A model generated the notes under the pieces. The model was not told the origin of the DNA. It worked only from the letters and a program-made list of their open reading frames with translations, and did not search any database. This document shows, in pieces, positions 52,254 through 60,935 of a DNA stretch of 64,000 bases. The position numbers and the translations under genes were made by a program. Every line of letters begins with the position of its first letter. The first letter of the stretch is position 1. Origin of the DNA: Veillonella sp. (GTDB lineage Bacteria > Bacillota > Negativicutes > Veillonellales > Veillonellaceae). Location of the stretch: contig NZ_JBGKFB010000001.1 in NCBI RefSeq assembly GCF_041333735.1, positions 1,870,501 to 1,934,500 on the forward strand, read 5' to 3'.

Positions 52254-53071
52254 TTACCCTCCGATGCGCGGTTACGGTCGATGAGTTGCATAACAAGAGA
52301 TGCTGTTTCTTCGATAGATTTATTGGAAACATCTAACACTTGGCAATGCAAACGACGCATAATAGCCTTCGCGTATTCTAGTTCGGATTGAATACGCTCA
52401 ATAGAAGCATAATTTGCTTCGTCCTCTAAACCGATAGCGCGTAACCGTTCACTACGAATATTATTTAACTTAAATGGGTCGATAATAAGGCCCACGATTT
52501 TCTTTGCTGGAATTTTAAATAATTCCTCTGGCAATGGTACCTCTGGCACTAATGGCAAGTTGGCAGCTTTAATTTTTTTGTATGCCAAGAACATAGACAA
52601 TGGTGTCTTACTTGTTCTAGATACACCAATGATGACTACGTCAGCCTTTTCAAAGCCAGACGGATTTTTACCATCATCATACTTTACAGCAAACTCAATA
52701 GCTTCAACCTTTTTGAAATATTCTTGGTCTAGTTTATGAACCATACCCGCAGTCATGCGAGGTTTTGTAGATGCTACAGTACCTACTGCATCGAGAACTG
52801 GGCCCATAATATCTACAGCAGGAATATTGTATTCTGCTACTTTTTCATGAAGATATTTGCGCAAAGACTCAGATACGATGGTATGACAAATAACATGATT
52901 ACCACGTTTTGCATCTGCTATAATTTCATCAATTTGGCTTTCACTATCAATATAAGGAATGCGAACAATTTCAATTTGTTCCTTATCATATTGACTCGCC
53001 GTAGCTCTTGCTACAGCCTCTGCGGTCTCCCCAAGGGAGTCCGATATTGCATAAATAATTTTTTCTGCCAT
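52250..53071 (-). CDS. PEP synthase regulatory protein (bifunctional kinase/pyrophosphorylase, DUF299)
   Basis: 273 residues. An ADP-dependent kinase and phosphate-dependent pyrophosphorylase that switches PEP synthase or PPDK off and on by phosphorylating the threonine next to the catalytic histidine. AISDSLGETAEAVARA at the start, P-loop GVSRTSKTPLSMFLA near 148-162, and the RLRAIGLEDEANYAS block are family features. The target PEP synthase with GGMTCHAS is just upstream in the same direction, and a CBS repressor lies between, so this protein most likely acts on that enzyme. Confidence 0.92.
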   Translation of the reverse strand: MAEKIIYAISDSLGETAEAVARATASQYDKEQIEIVRIPYIDSESQIDEIIADAKRGNHVICHTIVSESLRKYLHEKVAEYNIPAVDIMGPVLDAVGTVASTKPRMTAGMVHKLDQEYFKKVEAIEFAVKYDDGKNPSGFEKADVVIIGVSRTSKTPLSMFLAYKKIKAANLPLVPEVPLPEELFKIPAKKIVGLIIDPFKLNNIRSERLRAIGLEDEANYASIERIQSELEYAKAIMRRLHCQVLDVSNKSIEETASLVMQLIDRNRASEGK

Positions 53072-53081
53072 TCTATCAACC

Positions 53082-53711
53082 TCAATGTATGCTACATTCT
53101 AAAAATACTTTTGTTACCGTCGTTTTAGATACGCGGCCTACAACCTTTAAACGTTTCTTGTTTTCCACATCCTCGCGAACGACGACAGGTAAACAATCTA
53201 CCTCATAATCTATCATCTTCTGAGCAGCCTCTACCAATGTATCTGTAGGCTCCACAGTTATAACCTTACTTACAGGGGTCATAATCATAGATATAGGCAT
53301 GCTGTGCGAATCTGTTTGCCCCATAGAGGCACGCAACAAGTCCTTACGGGATACGACACCTACTAAATAGGAATCATCACACACTAAAATGGTCCCTACA
53401 TCCTCAGTAAATATAGTAACAATCGTGTCATACAAACTTGTATCCCCATTGACTACGACTGCTTGGGATAATACATCACTTACCAGAAATGACTTTAATC
53501 GCTCCGCTGTTTGTGTTTCTTTTGAAAGCCCCACATAGTAATAGCCCACATTAGGACGTGCATCTAAGACACCTAGCATAGTTAAAACAGATAAATCTGA
53601 ACGCAATGCAGATCGTGTAACCTCTAAATGTTCAGCAATAGCACTACCTGTAACAGGTCCTTCTTCACGAACGATTTGAGCAATTTGTTCTTGTCGTTTC
53701 GACAGTTTCAC
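53082..53711 (-). CDS. CcpN-like HTH/CBS-domain transcriptional repressor
   Basis: 209 residues. N-terminal winged helix (KLSKRQEQIAQIVREEG, GSAIAEHLEVTRSALRSDLSVL) and a pair of CBS domains (LVGVVSRKDLLRAS; VEPTDTLVEAAQKMIDYEVDCLPVV, in parts). Resembles Bacillus CcpN (YqzB), a repressor of gluconeogenic genes whose partner gene yqfL is a PPDK regulator, which matches the neighbour here. The GTG at 53711 follows AAGGGGGT; an ATG six codons upstream overlaps this site. Confidence 0.87.
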   Translation of the reverse strand: MKLSKRQEQIAQIVREEGPVTGSAIAEHLEVTRSALRSDLSVLTMLGVLDARPNVGYYYVGLSKETQTAERLKSFLVSDVLSQAVVVNGDTSLYDTIVTIFTEDVGTILVCDDSYLVGVVSRKDLLRASMGQTDSHSMPISMIMTPVSKVITVEPTDTLVEAAQKMIDYEVDCLPVVVREDVENKKRLKVVGRVSKTTVTKVFLECSIH

Positions 53712-53764
53712 ACGGTAACCCCCTTTCATCTCTGTTTGTATTATATCCTAAGTTACCATTCAGA

Positions 53765-53794
53765 AAAAGAGGAGACCTACCGGCCTCCTCTTTT
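53765..53794 (-). terminator. Terminator after PEP synthase
   Basis: AAAAGAGGAG/CTCCTCTTTT, 10-bp stem, 10-base loop, then TTTTTCTG on the minus strand. It separates the enzyme from its two regulators, which must have their own promoter; a TATAAT at 53745-53740 is a candidate -10. Confidence 0.83.
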
Positions 53795-53809
53795 AATATA
53801 ACTATATTA

Positions 53810-56191
53810 TTACCAAGTTAAATCATCAGTTTCTTGACGACCACGACCAGTCATAGCATCAAGCATGATTCGTTGTTCTAATTGAGCCACCATTTTCTTA
53901 GTGCTTACTACCGCATCTGGATTAACAGAAATGGAGTCGATACCGCTCTTCACAAGGAATTCGCAAAGTTCAGGGTATACACTTGGTGCTTGGCCACAGA
54001 TGGATACAGTTTTACCATCTTTGTGTGCTACTTCGATAAGATGACGAATAGCTCTACGAACAGCTAAATTACGTTCATCGTAAATATGTTGAACTGTTTC
54101 GTTATCGCGGTCACAACCGAGAACAAGCATTGTCAAATCGTTAGAACCAATGGAATAACCATCTACATATTTATTGAATTGATCAGCTAAGATAATATTT
54201 GCTGGAATTTCAGCCATGAGCCAGATTTTGAAATCTTTACCACGTACAAGGCCTTCTTGAGCCATCAAATTAGTTACCAGTTCAGCTTCTTCTACAGTAC
54301 GGCAGAATGGAATCATAACTTGTAGATTTTTGAAACCAAACTCGTTACGTACTTTTTTGATTGCTTCTAATTCTAATTTGAAAGCAGGTGTGTATTTAGG
54401 ATCGTAGTAACGAGAAGCACCACGCCAGCCAAGTAATGCACTGGATTCATGTGGTTCGTATTTGTCGCCACCTTTAAGATCACGATATTCGCTAGATTTG
54501 AAGTCGCTCAAGCGAACCACAACTTGGCGAGGAGCTAAAGCTTGGCATACTTTACGCATACCTTCTGCCAATGTATTTACAGCAAAATCACTGCGACCTG
54601 TTTCGATAAGGTGCAATGGATGTTCATGGATGAAAGTAGTCCAAATGAACTCTTCACGCATAAGACCGATACCATCACAAGGCAATACACCATGTTTTTC
54701 AGCCAAATCAGGATCGCCTAAGTTCATGTAAATCTTAGTGCCTGTTACAGGAACAGATTCAGCAACAACATTTGCAGTAGCTTGTGCTTCTGGCTTTTTA
54801 ACGATATCTTCTAATACGCCATCATATACGATACCATTTGTAGCATCTACAGTAATCATTTGACCATCTTTAATAGATGTAGTTGCTTCATGGCTACGGC
54901 TCTTAGTACCAACGATACAAGGAATACCAAGCTCACGGCTAACGATGGACGCATGGCAAGTCATACCACCGGCATCTGTAACGATAGCTTTCGCTTTTTT
55001 CATTGCTGGCACCCAGTCAGGAGCTGTCATAGCTGTGACAAGGATTTCTCCTTCTTTGAACTCATCAATATCCTCAGGATTGATGATAACATGAGCTTTA
55101 CCAGCTGCATTACCAGGGGATGCTGGCAAACCTTTTACGATAATATCGCGATTACCGGCATCTAATGTGCTAGGTTTTTCGGATACTTCTGTTTTTTCTT
55201 TACGGGACCAAACTGTTTCTGGACGAGCTTGTAAAATCCAAATTCTACCATCTCGTTCATCTACGCCCCATTCCATATCCATGTAACAACCATAATGTTT
55301 TTCGATTGCTTTTGCATATTCAGCAAGCTCTAACACTTGAGCATCTGTAATCACTTGTTGTTTAGCTTCATCTGCTGGAACAACCTCTTCAACGCAATCG
55401 CCGTCAGCTTTACGAACTAAACGGATATGTTTGTCATTAATCATGCGGTCTGTAATTTCCATTTTTGCTTTATCTACATGGAAATTATCTGGTGTAACTG
55501 TACCTTGTACAACGTATTCACCAAGGCCCCAAGAACCTTCGATAAGAATATTGTTGTCATTGCCTGTTACAAGGTCAACAGTAAACATTACGCCAGCAGC
55601 TTTAGAGAATACCATCATTTGAACGGCAGCACTCAATGCTACTGTCATATGATCGAAACCTTGTTTTACACGGTAATATGTTGCACGGTCTGTGAAAGTA
55701 GATGCATAGCATTCTTTAACTTTCTCGATAATAACATCAGCACCACGTACATTTAAATATGTATCTTGTTGGCCTGCAAAACTTGCATCTGGCAAGTCTT
55801 CTGCTGTTGCACTAGAACGAACTGCTACGAACGGATTTTCTTCGTTTACTTTTTTACCAAGTTCTTCATAAGCATTACGGATAGCATCTGCCAATTCTTT
55901 AGGCATTTCTTCTTCGCAAATCATGCGGCGAATTTTAGCACATACTTCACGCAATAGTGCAGAATTTTCTACATCATCTAACGCATCAAGCTCAGCGCGG
56001 ATTTTATCTTCCAAACCTGTTGCTTTCATAAACTCACGATAACCATGAGCAGTTGTAGCAAAACCGTAAGGTACAGGCACATTAGTGGAGGATGTCAATT
56101 CCCCTAAGGAAGAAGACTTACCACCTACTAAATTAACATCTTCACGTCGTAATTCATCAAACCAAAGTACGTATGCTGTTTCGCGATTCAT
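53810..56191 (-). CDS. ppsA: Phosphoenolpyruvate synthase (pyruvate, water dikinase)
   Basis: 793 residues. ATP-grasp domain (NLVGGKSSSLGEL near 20-32; VAVRSSATAEDLPDASFAGQQ, in parts), the phosphohistidine domain with GGMTCHASIVSRELGIPC, and the C-terminal PEP/pyruvate barrel ending with SICGQAPS (the catalytic Cys region). Makes PEP from pyruvate for gluconeogenesis, an essential route in organisms living on lactate. The Thr two residues before the catalytic His is the expected site of the regulator encoded downstream. AGGAGG precedes the ATG. Confidence 0.95.
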   Translation of the reverse strand: MNRETAYVLWFDELRREDVNLVGGKSSSLGELTSSTNVPVPYGFATTAHGYREFMKATGLEDKIRAELDALDDVENSALLREVCAKIRRMICEEEMPKELADAIRNAYEELGKKVNEENPFVAVRSSATAEDLPDASFAGQQDTYLNVRGADVIIEKVKECYASTFTDRATYYRVKQGFDHMTVALSAAVQMMVFSKAAGVMFTVDLVTGNDNNILIEGSWGLGEYVVQGTVTPDNFHVDKAKMEITDRMINDKHIRLVRKADGDCVEEVVPADEAKQQVITDAQVLELAEYAKAIEKHYGCYMDMEWGVDERDGRIWILQARPETVWSRKEKTEVSEKPSTLDAGNRDIIVKGLPASPGNAAGKAHVIINPEDIDEFKEGEILVTAMTAPDWVPAMKKAKAIVTDAGGMTCHASIVSRELGIPCIVGTKSRSHEATTSIKDGQMITVDATNGIVYDGVLEDIVKKPEAQATANVVAESVPVTGTKIYMNLGDPDLAEKHGVLPCDGIGLMREEFIWTTFIHEHPLHLIETGRSDFAVNTLAEGMRKVCQALAPRQVVVRLSDFKSSEYRDLKGGDKYEPHESSALLGWRGASRYYDPKYTPAFKLELEAIKKVRNEFGFKNLQVMIPFCRTVEEAELVTNLMAQEGLVRGKDFKIWLMAEIPANIILADQFNKYVDGYSIGSNDLTMLVLGCDRDNETVQHIYDERNLAVRRAIRHLIEVAHKDGKTVSICGQAPSVYPELCEFLVKSGIDSISVNPDAVVSTKKMVAQLEQRIMLDAMTGRGRQETDDLTW

Positions 56192-56243
56192 GTGAGAACC
56201 TCCTAGATTAATTAGTGCAACACATTAAACCTTTTACACATAA

Positions 56244-56272
56244 ATAGTATACCTTAATTTACAATCTGTCAA
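56244..56272 (-). promoter_or_regulatory. PEP synthase promoter
   Basis: TTGACA (56272-56267) with TACTAT (56249-56244) after 17 bases, or TATACT after 15. No CcpN-like operator could be recognised by eye. Confidence 0.7.
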
Positions 56273-56319
56273 TTTATATGAGGATTATTATACAAATAAA
56301 ACTAATCAAAACATAAAAA

Positions 56320-56347
56320 GATGATTGCCTAATACTAGGCAATCATC
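56320..56347 (-). terminator. Terminator of the membrane-protein cluster
   Basis: GATGATTGCCTA/TAGGCAATCATC, perfect 12-bp stem, 4-base loop, then TTTTTATG on the minus strand. Confidence 0.88.
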
Positions 56348-56363
56348 CCTTAAATTATAAACG

Positions 56364-56966
56364 TTAATATTTAATAGTAATCTCCACTGTAGAGTATAGG
56401 ATAAATACTATTACTGTAGTAACTAGAAATGTGAATTTGTTTATTTGTGTCAGACGGTATAGGGTTAAAAATTGCAATATGCAAGTATAGAGTATAATTA
56501 TATTCCCTAACAAGCCCGTAACATTCCACATGAGAAAGCTCCAATTACTGTCATCAAGATAGTCTAAGCTCAAAAAATAGTATTGTAAATTAAGTTTAAT
56601 ACTAGCAAATAAGAACCATAGTCCCATAAAGTAAAGTGATATTATAATCAGCTTTTTCAGGGATACGGAGCACCAGAACCGATATAGAATCCATAATAAT
56701 AAAATGGCTATGATTAATCTCAGTAAAATAGTTATATAGTCAATACAAAAAATTACTATAGTACTAAAGTATGAAAGTATCTCAACATCATTAATAATTG
56801 GTGCTATATGAAGAATATCAACACCTATATCCCCTAAAACAAGTCGTAGCAATACCCAAGATACAGTATATAAACTTAAAGCACATTTTAAACTTGTAGT
56901 TTCAATTACTTGGCTAATTCCAACAGATCGAGGACGTATAAAGAGATTAATAAAGGTTTGTAACAT
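56364..56966 (-). CDS. Hypothetical membrane protein, divergent member of a local paralogous family
   Basis: 200 residues with about five membrane segments. N-terminal FIRPRSVGISQVIE and C-terminal LTLYRLTQINKF correspond to FRPISIGAINIIE and VLLYKLTKVNRF of the next two family members, so it is a distant paralogue. A Yip1-like fold is possible but not shown. Start is the ATG at 56966 after AAAGGAATT; the TTG upstream lies in the same site. DNA here is clearly AT-richer than the flanking housekeeping genes. I do not know the function. Confidence 0.75.
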   Translation of the reverse strand: MLQTFINLFIRPRSVGISQVIETTSLKCALSLYTVSWVLLRLVLGDIGVDILHIAPIINDVEILSYFSTIVIFCIDYITILLRLIIAILLLWILYRFWCSVSLKKLIIISLYFMGLWFLFASIKLNLQYYFLSLDYLDDSNWSFLMWNVTGLLGNIIILYTCILQFLTLYRLTQINKFTFLVTTVIVFILYSTVEITIKY

Positions 56967-56987
56967 TATAATTCCTTTCAAGTTGGA
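56964..56987. repeat. Direct repeat, copy 1 (ribosome site and start codon)
   Basis: 24-base segment containing the Shine-Dalgarno and ATG of the gene at 56966. It matches 58016-58039 at 23 of 24 bases. Similarity continues into the 3' ends of the paralogues lying beyond each copy. Confidence 0.8.
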
Positions 56988-56988
56988 A

Positions 56989-57597
56989 TTAAGAGATTGA
57001 TTTAATAATTATATTCTGGAGTTGTGCAATACCTATAAACACTACAATAGCAAATAAAGTTATAGCAAACCTATTAACTTTTGTTAGTTTATATAACAAT
57101 ACAATAAAGAGAAACATAATATAAATCTCTGATAAATTAATTATTGATTTTAAACAATCCAATGCAATTTTCGTCCAGTATGGACTATGCAAAGCTAAAA
57201 ATTGTACTAAATACAAAAAAATAGATCTTATAATACTAGGGATTTGCTGTAAGCAAGATATTATTAAAGACACCTTAAATAATTTAGTAAAATTTATCTC
57301 AGTCCAAAGGTTAAAATTAGCCCAACATAAGCAAGCCATCAAAAGAGTAACGATTATACTAATAATAAAATCGAAAATATAGGGAAACAAGTTAAATCCA
57401 ATATATCTATCCAGTGATAAACTAAACAAGAAATTCGAATACTTTACGTACCCACCATGTAGGACTACTAACATACTATTTATAAGCCAAAATAGAGTAA
57501 AAGTAGTAAATAAAGATTTAATAGTTCCGTTTTCAATTATATTAATTGCACCAATTGAAATTGGCCTAAATATTAATAAATATAAAGATTTTTTCAT
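56989..57597 (-). CDS. Hypothetical membrane protein, paralogue A of tandem pair
   Basis: 202 residues, about five membrane segments, no charged catalytic motif. By my ungapped count 118 of 202 residues (58%) equal those of the gene at 58041-58649, so the two come from a duplication. Best kept blocks: PISIGA, TIKSLF, CWxNFNxWTE, CLQQIP, and FLFIVLLYKLTKVNR near the C-terminus. Function unknown. Confidence 0.8.
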   Translation of the reverse strand: MKKSLYLLIFRPISIGAINIIENGTIKSLFTTFTLFWLINSMLVVLHGGYVKYSNFLFSLSLDRYIGFNLFPYIFDFIISIIVTLLMACLCWANFNLWTEINFTKLFKVSLIISCLQQIPSIIRSIFLYLVQFLALHSPYWTKIALDCLKSIINLSEIYIMFLFIVLLYKLTKVNRFAITLFAIVVFIGIAQLQNIIIKSIS

Positions 57598-57699
57598 AAA
57601 ATAATTCTTTCAATTACTCCAGATTATAATTTCTGATATATCTTCTAATCTGTAGAATTTTATCTTCATACTGAATAAACTTTAAATATTTTATTGCAT

Positions 57700-57933
57700 T
57701 TATACTGATATAAGCTGATAGAAAATATAAGCTAATGTAATACTTAAAATAACAAGGAAAGTAATTCTTTCTACTTTATAGGATCTTTTAAATGTTCCAT
57801 AAACAACATCATTAAGCCAAGGAAATAATATTCCAAGTAAGCAGAAAAAAAGTATAATCAGAGAGTTAAAAATATAATCCGACATATCAATTAATTTGCT
57901 TAAAATTGTATCTAGTAAATCATTTATTAACAT
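57700..57933 (-). CDS. Small hypothetical membrane protein
   Basis: 77 residues, two membrane segments (about 22-44 and 56-75) separated by a basic loop KRSYKVER. AGGTAAT lies before the ATG. It has no likeness to the paralogues around it and no recognised family. It sits between paralogues A and B, in the spot where a lost array member's start signal remains. Confidence 0.55.
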   Translation of the reverse strand: MLINDLLDTILSKLIDMSDYIFNSLIILFFCLLGILFPWLNDVVYGTFKRSYKVERITFLVILSITLAYIFYQLISV

Positions 57934-58015
57934 TCATATTACCTATTCTTTGTAGACATTACCGTTTTCACTAATTTATTATTTACTTTGGATTCTTATT
58001 AGTCTCTAATTCTTC

Positions 58016-58039
58016 CATTATAATTTCTTTCAAGTTGGA
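58016..58039. repeat. Direct repeat, copy 2 (orphan ribosome site and start codon)
   Basis: Same 24-base segment after paralogue B. Its ATG at 58018 opens only an 11-codon frame (57983-58018, ending TAA), so it appears to be the remnant of a lost gene start. Confidence 0.7.
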
Positions 58040-58040
58040 T

Positions 58041-58649
58041 TTAAGAAATTGCTTGAATAATTACATTCTGAAGTTCTGTAACTCCTAGAAGTACTACAAT
58101 AACAAATATAGCTATGCCTAATCTATTAACTTTTGTAAGTTTATATAACAATACAATAAAAAGAAACGCAATATAAATTTCTGATATACTTGCTATAAAT
58201 TTTAAAGAATCATATATCGTCTGAGCCCAGAATGGACTATAAACATATAAAAACTGAATTGGATATAATAAAAACAATCTTATAAAATCTGGAATTTGTT
58301 GTAAACAGGTTAATATTAAAGATGCCTTTAATAGTTTTGTAAATTTTACCTCTGTCCAAATATTAAAATTGACCCAACAAAGGAATGCTATAAAAATACT
58401 TATTAAGATAATACTACTAAGGTTAAGAATATAAGGGAATAAACTAAAACCTATATATTGATCTATGGACAAAGGATATATTACATTCCAATACTTAACA
58501 TGTCCACCTACGAGCATTATTAATAAGTGGTTTATAAACCATATCATTAAAAAGAATGAAAACAAAGACTTAATGGTTTCATTTTCCATTATGTAATTTG
58601 CACCAATAGAAATTGGTTTAAATACTAATAAACGTAATGATTTAAACAA
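58041..58649 (-). CDS. Hypothetical membrane protein, paralogue B of tandem pair
   Basis: 202 residues, same length and topology as the gene at 56989-57597 and about 58% identical. The frame begins with TTG (58649), with a weak AGAGAG upstream; no ATG is close enough to include the conserved KSLRLLVFKPISIGA. First gene of the cluster in transcription order; no clear promoter was identified in the 58 bases between it and the Nudix gene's end. Confidence 0.78.
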   Translation of the reverse strand: MFKSLRLLVFKPISIGANYIMENETIKSLFSFFLMIWFINHLLIMLVGGHVKYWNVIYPLSIDQYIGFSLFPYILNLSSIILISIFIAFLCWVNFNIWTEVKFTKLLKASLILTCLQQIPDFIRLFLLYPIQFLYVYSPFWAQTIYDSLKFIASISEIYIAFLFIVLLYKLTKVNRLGIAIFVIVVLLGVTELQNVIIQAIS

Positions 58650-58707
58650 AATATGCTCTCTCTTATAAAGTCAAAATATAATATTTCTATACAGATAAAT
58701 TCTGCAT

Positions 58708-59325
58708 TCATTTAACCGTCTTATATATATCTAAAAAATTCTTTAGTACTCGTCCCGTTAGCCCCCATATGGTGTATTGTTTATAAGGATAGAAATAGAC
58801 GGAGTAGTTTTGTCTAATTTTCCAGTCGATGTTGTAGCCTTCTAGTAAATGGAACGGAAAATCTTTTAATGGTTTCGTTCCAATGTCTAGATGACCCACT
58901 GTCGGTTTCATATCTAGTAGATACTTTAGTGGAACTGTAAATACCTCTCCTACTTCATCTGGATTTGGTTTTAAATCACTTGTATGTAGGCGTACGGCTA
59001 CGGCGTATAGTTTGACACCGATAGCCGATACTAGGCAGTCTAAATTGCCTAATAGTTCAATTTGATCAAAATCGATACCCAATTCTTCAGAGCATTCACG
59101 CATGGCAGCATGAGCACCGCTTTTATCATTAGGTTCACAATGCCCACCAGGGAAGCTGATTTCACCAGGTTGACGGCGCAACTTATTACTCCGTACAGTA
59201 AATACCACATGATCTTCCCCATCGATTTCTAATAATGGTACAGCTACGGCAGCAGTTATAACGTCAATGTCGGTAAGAACAGTATGCTCTCGTTGTTCTA
59301 AAAAGTTGCTTAGTTCTTTGTCCAT
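58708..59325 (-). CDS. Nudix hydrolase, CoA pyrophosphatase type
   Basis: 205 residues. The YeaB/NUDT7-type signature is present: VVFTVRSNKLRRQPGEISFPGGH (parts: RSNKLRRQPGEISFPGG) followed by the Nudix box AAMRECSEELGID. This combination marks CoA and acyl-CoA diphosphatases. A C-terminal extension ends with the usual GLTGRVLKNFL. The ~200 bases upstream to the tyrS terminator are AT-rich with no further recognisable feature. Confidence 0.88.
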   Translation of the reverse strand: MDKELSNFLEQREHTVLTDIDVITAAVAVPLLEIDGEDHVVFTVRSNKLRRQPGEISFPGGHCEPNDKSGAHAAMRECSEELGIDFDQIELLGNLDCLVSAIGVKLYAVAVRLHTSDLKPNPDEVGEVFTVPLKYLLDMKPTVGHLDIGTKPLKDFPFHLLEGYNIDWKIRQNYSVYFYPYKQYTIWGLTGRVLKNFLDIYKTVK

Positions 59326-59526
59326 ATATAGTCCTTTTACTTTATAGATACTATACGATATCTATATAAAATTTTTATGTGTCAAATTTGTATTTTATAT
59401 TTGTGTCTGTATTTAAATTTGAATTTATATTTTACTTTCATTATACATGAACTTGTAAATCATTTTTTGCTTCATAAACAACAGATTTAGTAGATAAATA
59501 ATCTTATAGACCAAATAGACAGAAAA

Positions 59527-59560
59527 AAACTGTGATGAAGTTTCTATCTCATCACAGTTT
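59527..59560 (-). terminator. tyrS terminator
   Basis: AAACTGTGATGA/TCATCACAGTTT, perfect 12-bp stem, 10-base loop; the minus-strand side is followed by TTTTCTG. Confidence 0.85.
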
Positions 59561-59564
59561 TATA

Positions 59565-60773
59565 TTAGTTAAATTTAATTTTCAGGAATTTACGTTTACC
59601 AACTTGAACGATCATGCCATCTTCAAGGGTAAGGTTTTCTTCCGTATATTTTTCACCGTTTACTTTGAAAGCACCAGCTTTAATGGAACGACGTGCTTCA
59701 CCATTAGAAGCAGTCAAACCAGCATCTGTACAGAATTGTGGAACAAAGATTGGTTCTGTTGGCGCATCCATAGCGTATTCAGGAATATCTGTAGGCAACG
59801 CGCGTTGTTGGAATACGCGTTTGAATTCCTCTTCTGCTTCAAGAGCAGCTTCTTCACCATGGTACAAACGAACGATGGTACGAGCCAATTGCATTTTAGC
59901 ATCACGTGGATGTAACTCACCACTTTCAAGACGTTTTTCCATGTCTTCTTGTTCTTCAATTGGCATATCTGTAACGAGCATGAAGTAACGCATCATCAAT
60001 TCATCAGGAATAGACATTGCTTTACCATACATTTCTTTAGGTTCTTCATCGATACCGATGTAGTTGCCTAAAGATTTACTCATTTTTTGAACGCCATCAA
60101 GACCTTCAAGCAATGGCATTGTGATAACAACTTGTGGCTCTTGACCTTCTAACTCTTGTAAATGACGACCCATTAACAAGTTGAAAGTTTGGTCTGTACC
60201 ACCAAATTCAACGTCAGCATGTAATGCTACAGAATCATGACCTTGCATCAATGGATACATAAATTCATGAACCCCGATTGCACGACCTTCTTTGAAACGT
60301 TTATTGAAATCATCACGTTCCATCATACGTGCTACAGTGTAAGAACTTGCCAAGCGAAGTACATCAGCAAAGTTCATGGATTCAAGCCATTCACTATTGT
60401 CGCGAACGATAGTTTTTTCAGGATCCAACACTTTGAAGATTTGTGTTTTATAAGTTTCAGCATTTTTCAATACTTCTTCTTTTGTAAGTGGTGGACGAGT
60501 TGCGCTTTTACCAGTAGGATCACCAATACGTGCAGTGAAACCACCAATAACAATAACTACTTGATGACCAAATTCTTGGAACAAACGTAATTTACGAAGC
60601 GGTACAGTATGACCCAAATGAATATCTGGCGCTGTTGGGTCCAAACCTAGTTTTACAACTAAAGGTTTATTTTCCTTAATGGATTTTTCTATTTTCTTTA
60701 CAAGATCTTGTTCATTAATTAAATCTGCTACGCCGTGTTTAATTTGGCGTACTTGTTCTTGAGCACTAACCAT
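59565..60773 (-). CDS. tyrS: Tyrosine--tRNA ligase
   Basis: 402 residues, class I synthetase. GLDPTAPDIHLGHT with HIGH-like HLGH at 52-55, VQKMSKSLGNY as KMSKS, and a C-terminal S4 RNA-binding domain (GEARRSIKAGAFKVNGEKY, VQVGKRKFLKIK). The form is the TyrRS-2 (TyrZ-like) branch. No T-box fits in the short leader. Confidence 0.96.
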   Translation of the reverse strand: MVSAQEQVRQIKHGVADLINEQDLVKKIEKSIKENKPLVVKLGLDPTAPDIHLGHTVPLRKLRLFQEFGHQVVIVIGGFTARIGDPTGKSATRPPLTKEEVLKNAETYKTQIFKVLDPEKTIVRDNSEWLESMNFADVLRLASSYTVARMMERDDFNKRFKEGRAIGVHEFMYPLMQGHDSVALHADVEFGGTDQTFNLLMGRHLQELEGQEPQVVITMPLLEGLDGVQKMSKSLGNYIGIDEEPKEMYGKAMSIPDELMMRYFMLVTDMPIEEQEDMEKRLESGELHPRDAKMQLARTIVRLYHGEEAALEAEEEFKRVFQQRALPTDIPEYAMDAPTEPIFVPQFCTDAGLTASNGEARRSIKAGAFKVNGEKYTEENLTLEDGMIVQVGKRKFLKIKFN

Positions 60774-60802
60774 GATAATCCTCCTCGAAATACTATTGTT
60801 TT

Positions 60803-60831
60803 AGTATACCATTATCTAAAAACTTTCACAA
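60803..60831 (-). promoter_or_regulatory. tyrS promoter
   Basis: TTGTGA (60831-60826), 17-base spacer, TATACT (60808-60803) on the minus strand, about 30 bases before the start codon. Confidence 0.75.
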
Positions 60832-60845
60832 TTATATATATAGTA

Positions 60846-60872
60846 TTGGTTTTAAGCCATTTATGATATAAT
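60846..60872 (+). promoter_or_regulatory. Promoter of the PBP1A gene
   Basis: TTGGTT (60846-60851), 15-base spacer, TATAAT (60867-60872). The short spacer suggests moderate strength. Confidence 0.55.
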
Positions 60873-60935
60873 ATTTATAACTGCGTAATAGAATTTACGT
60901 TATATTTACTAACAAAAGAAAAAAGAGGTGACTCT

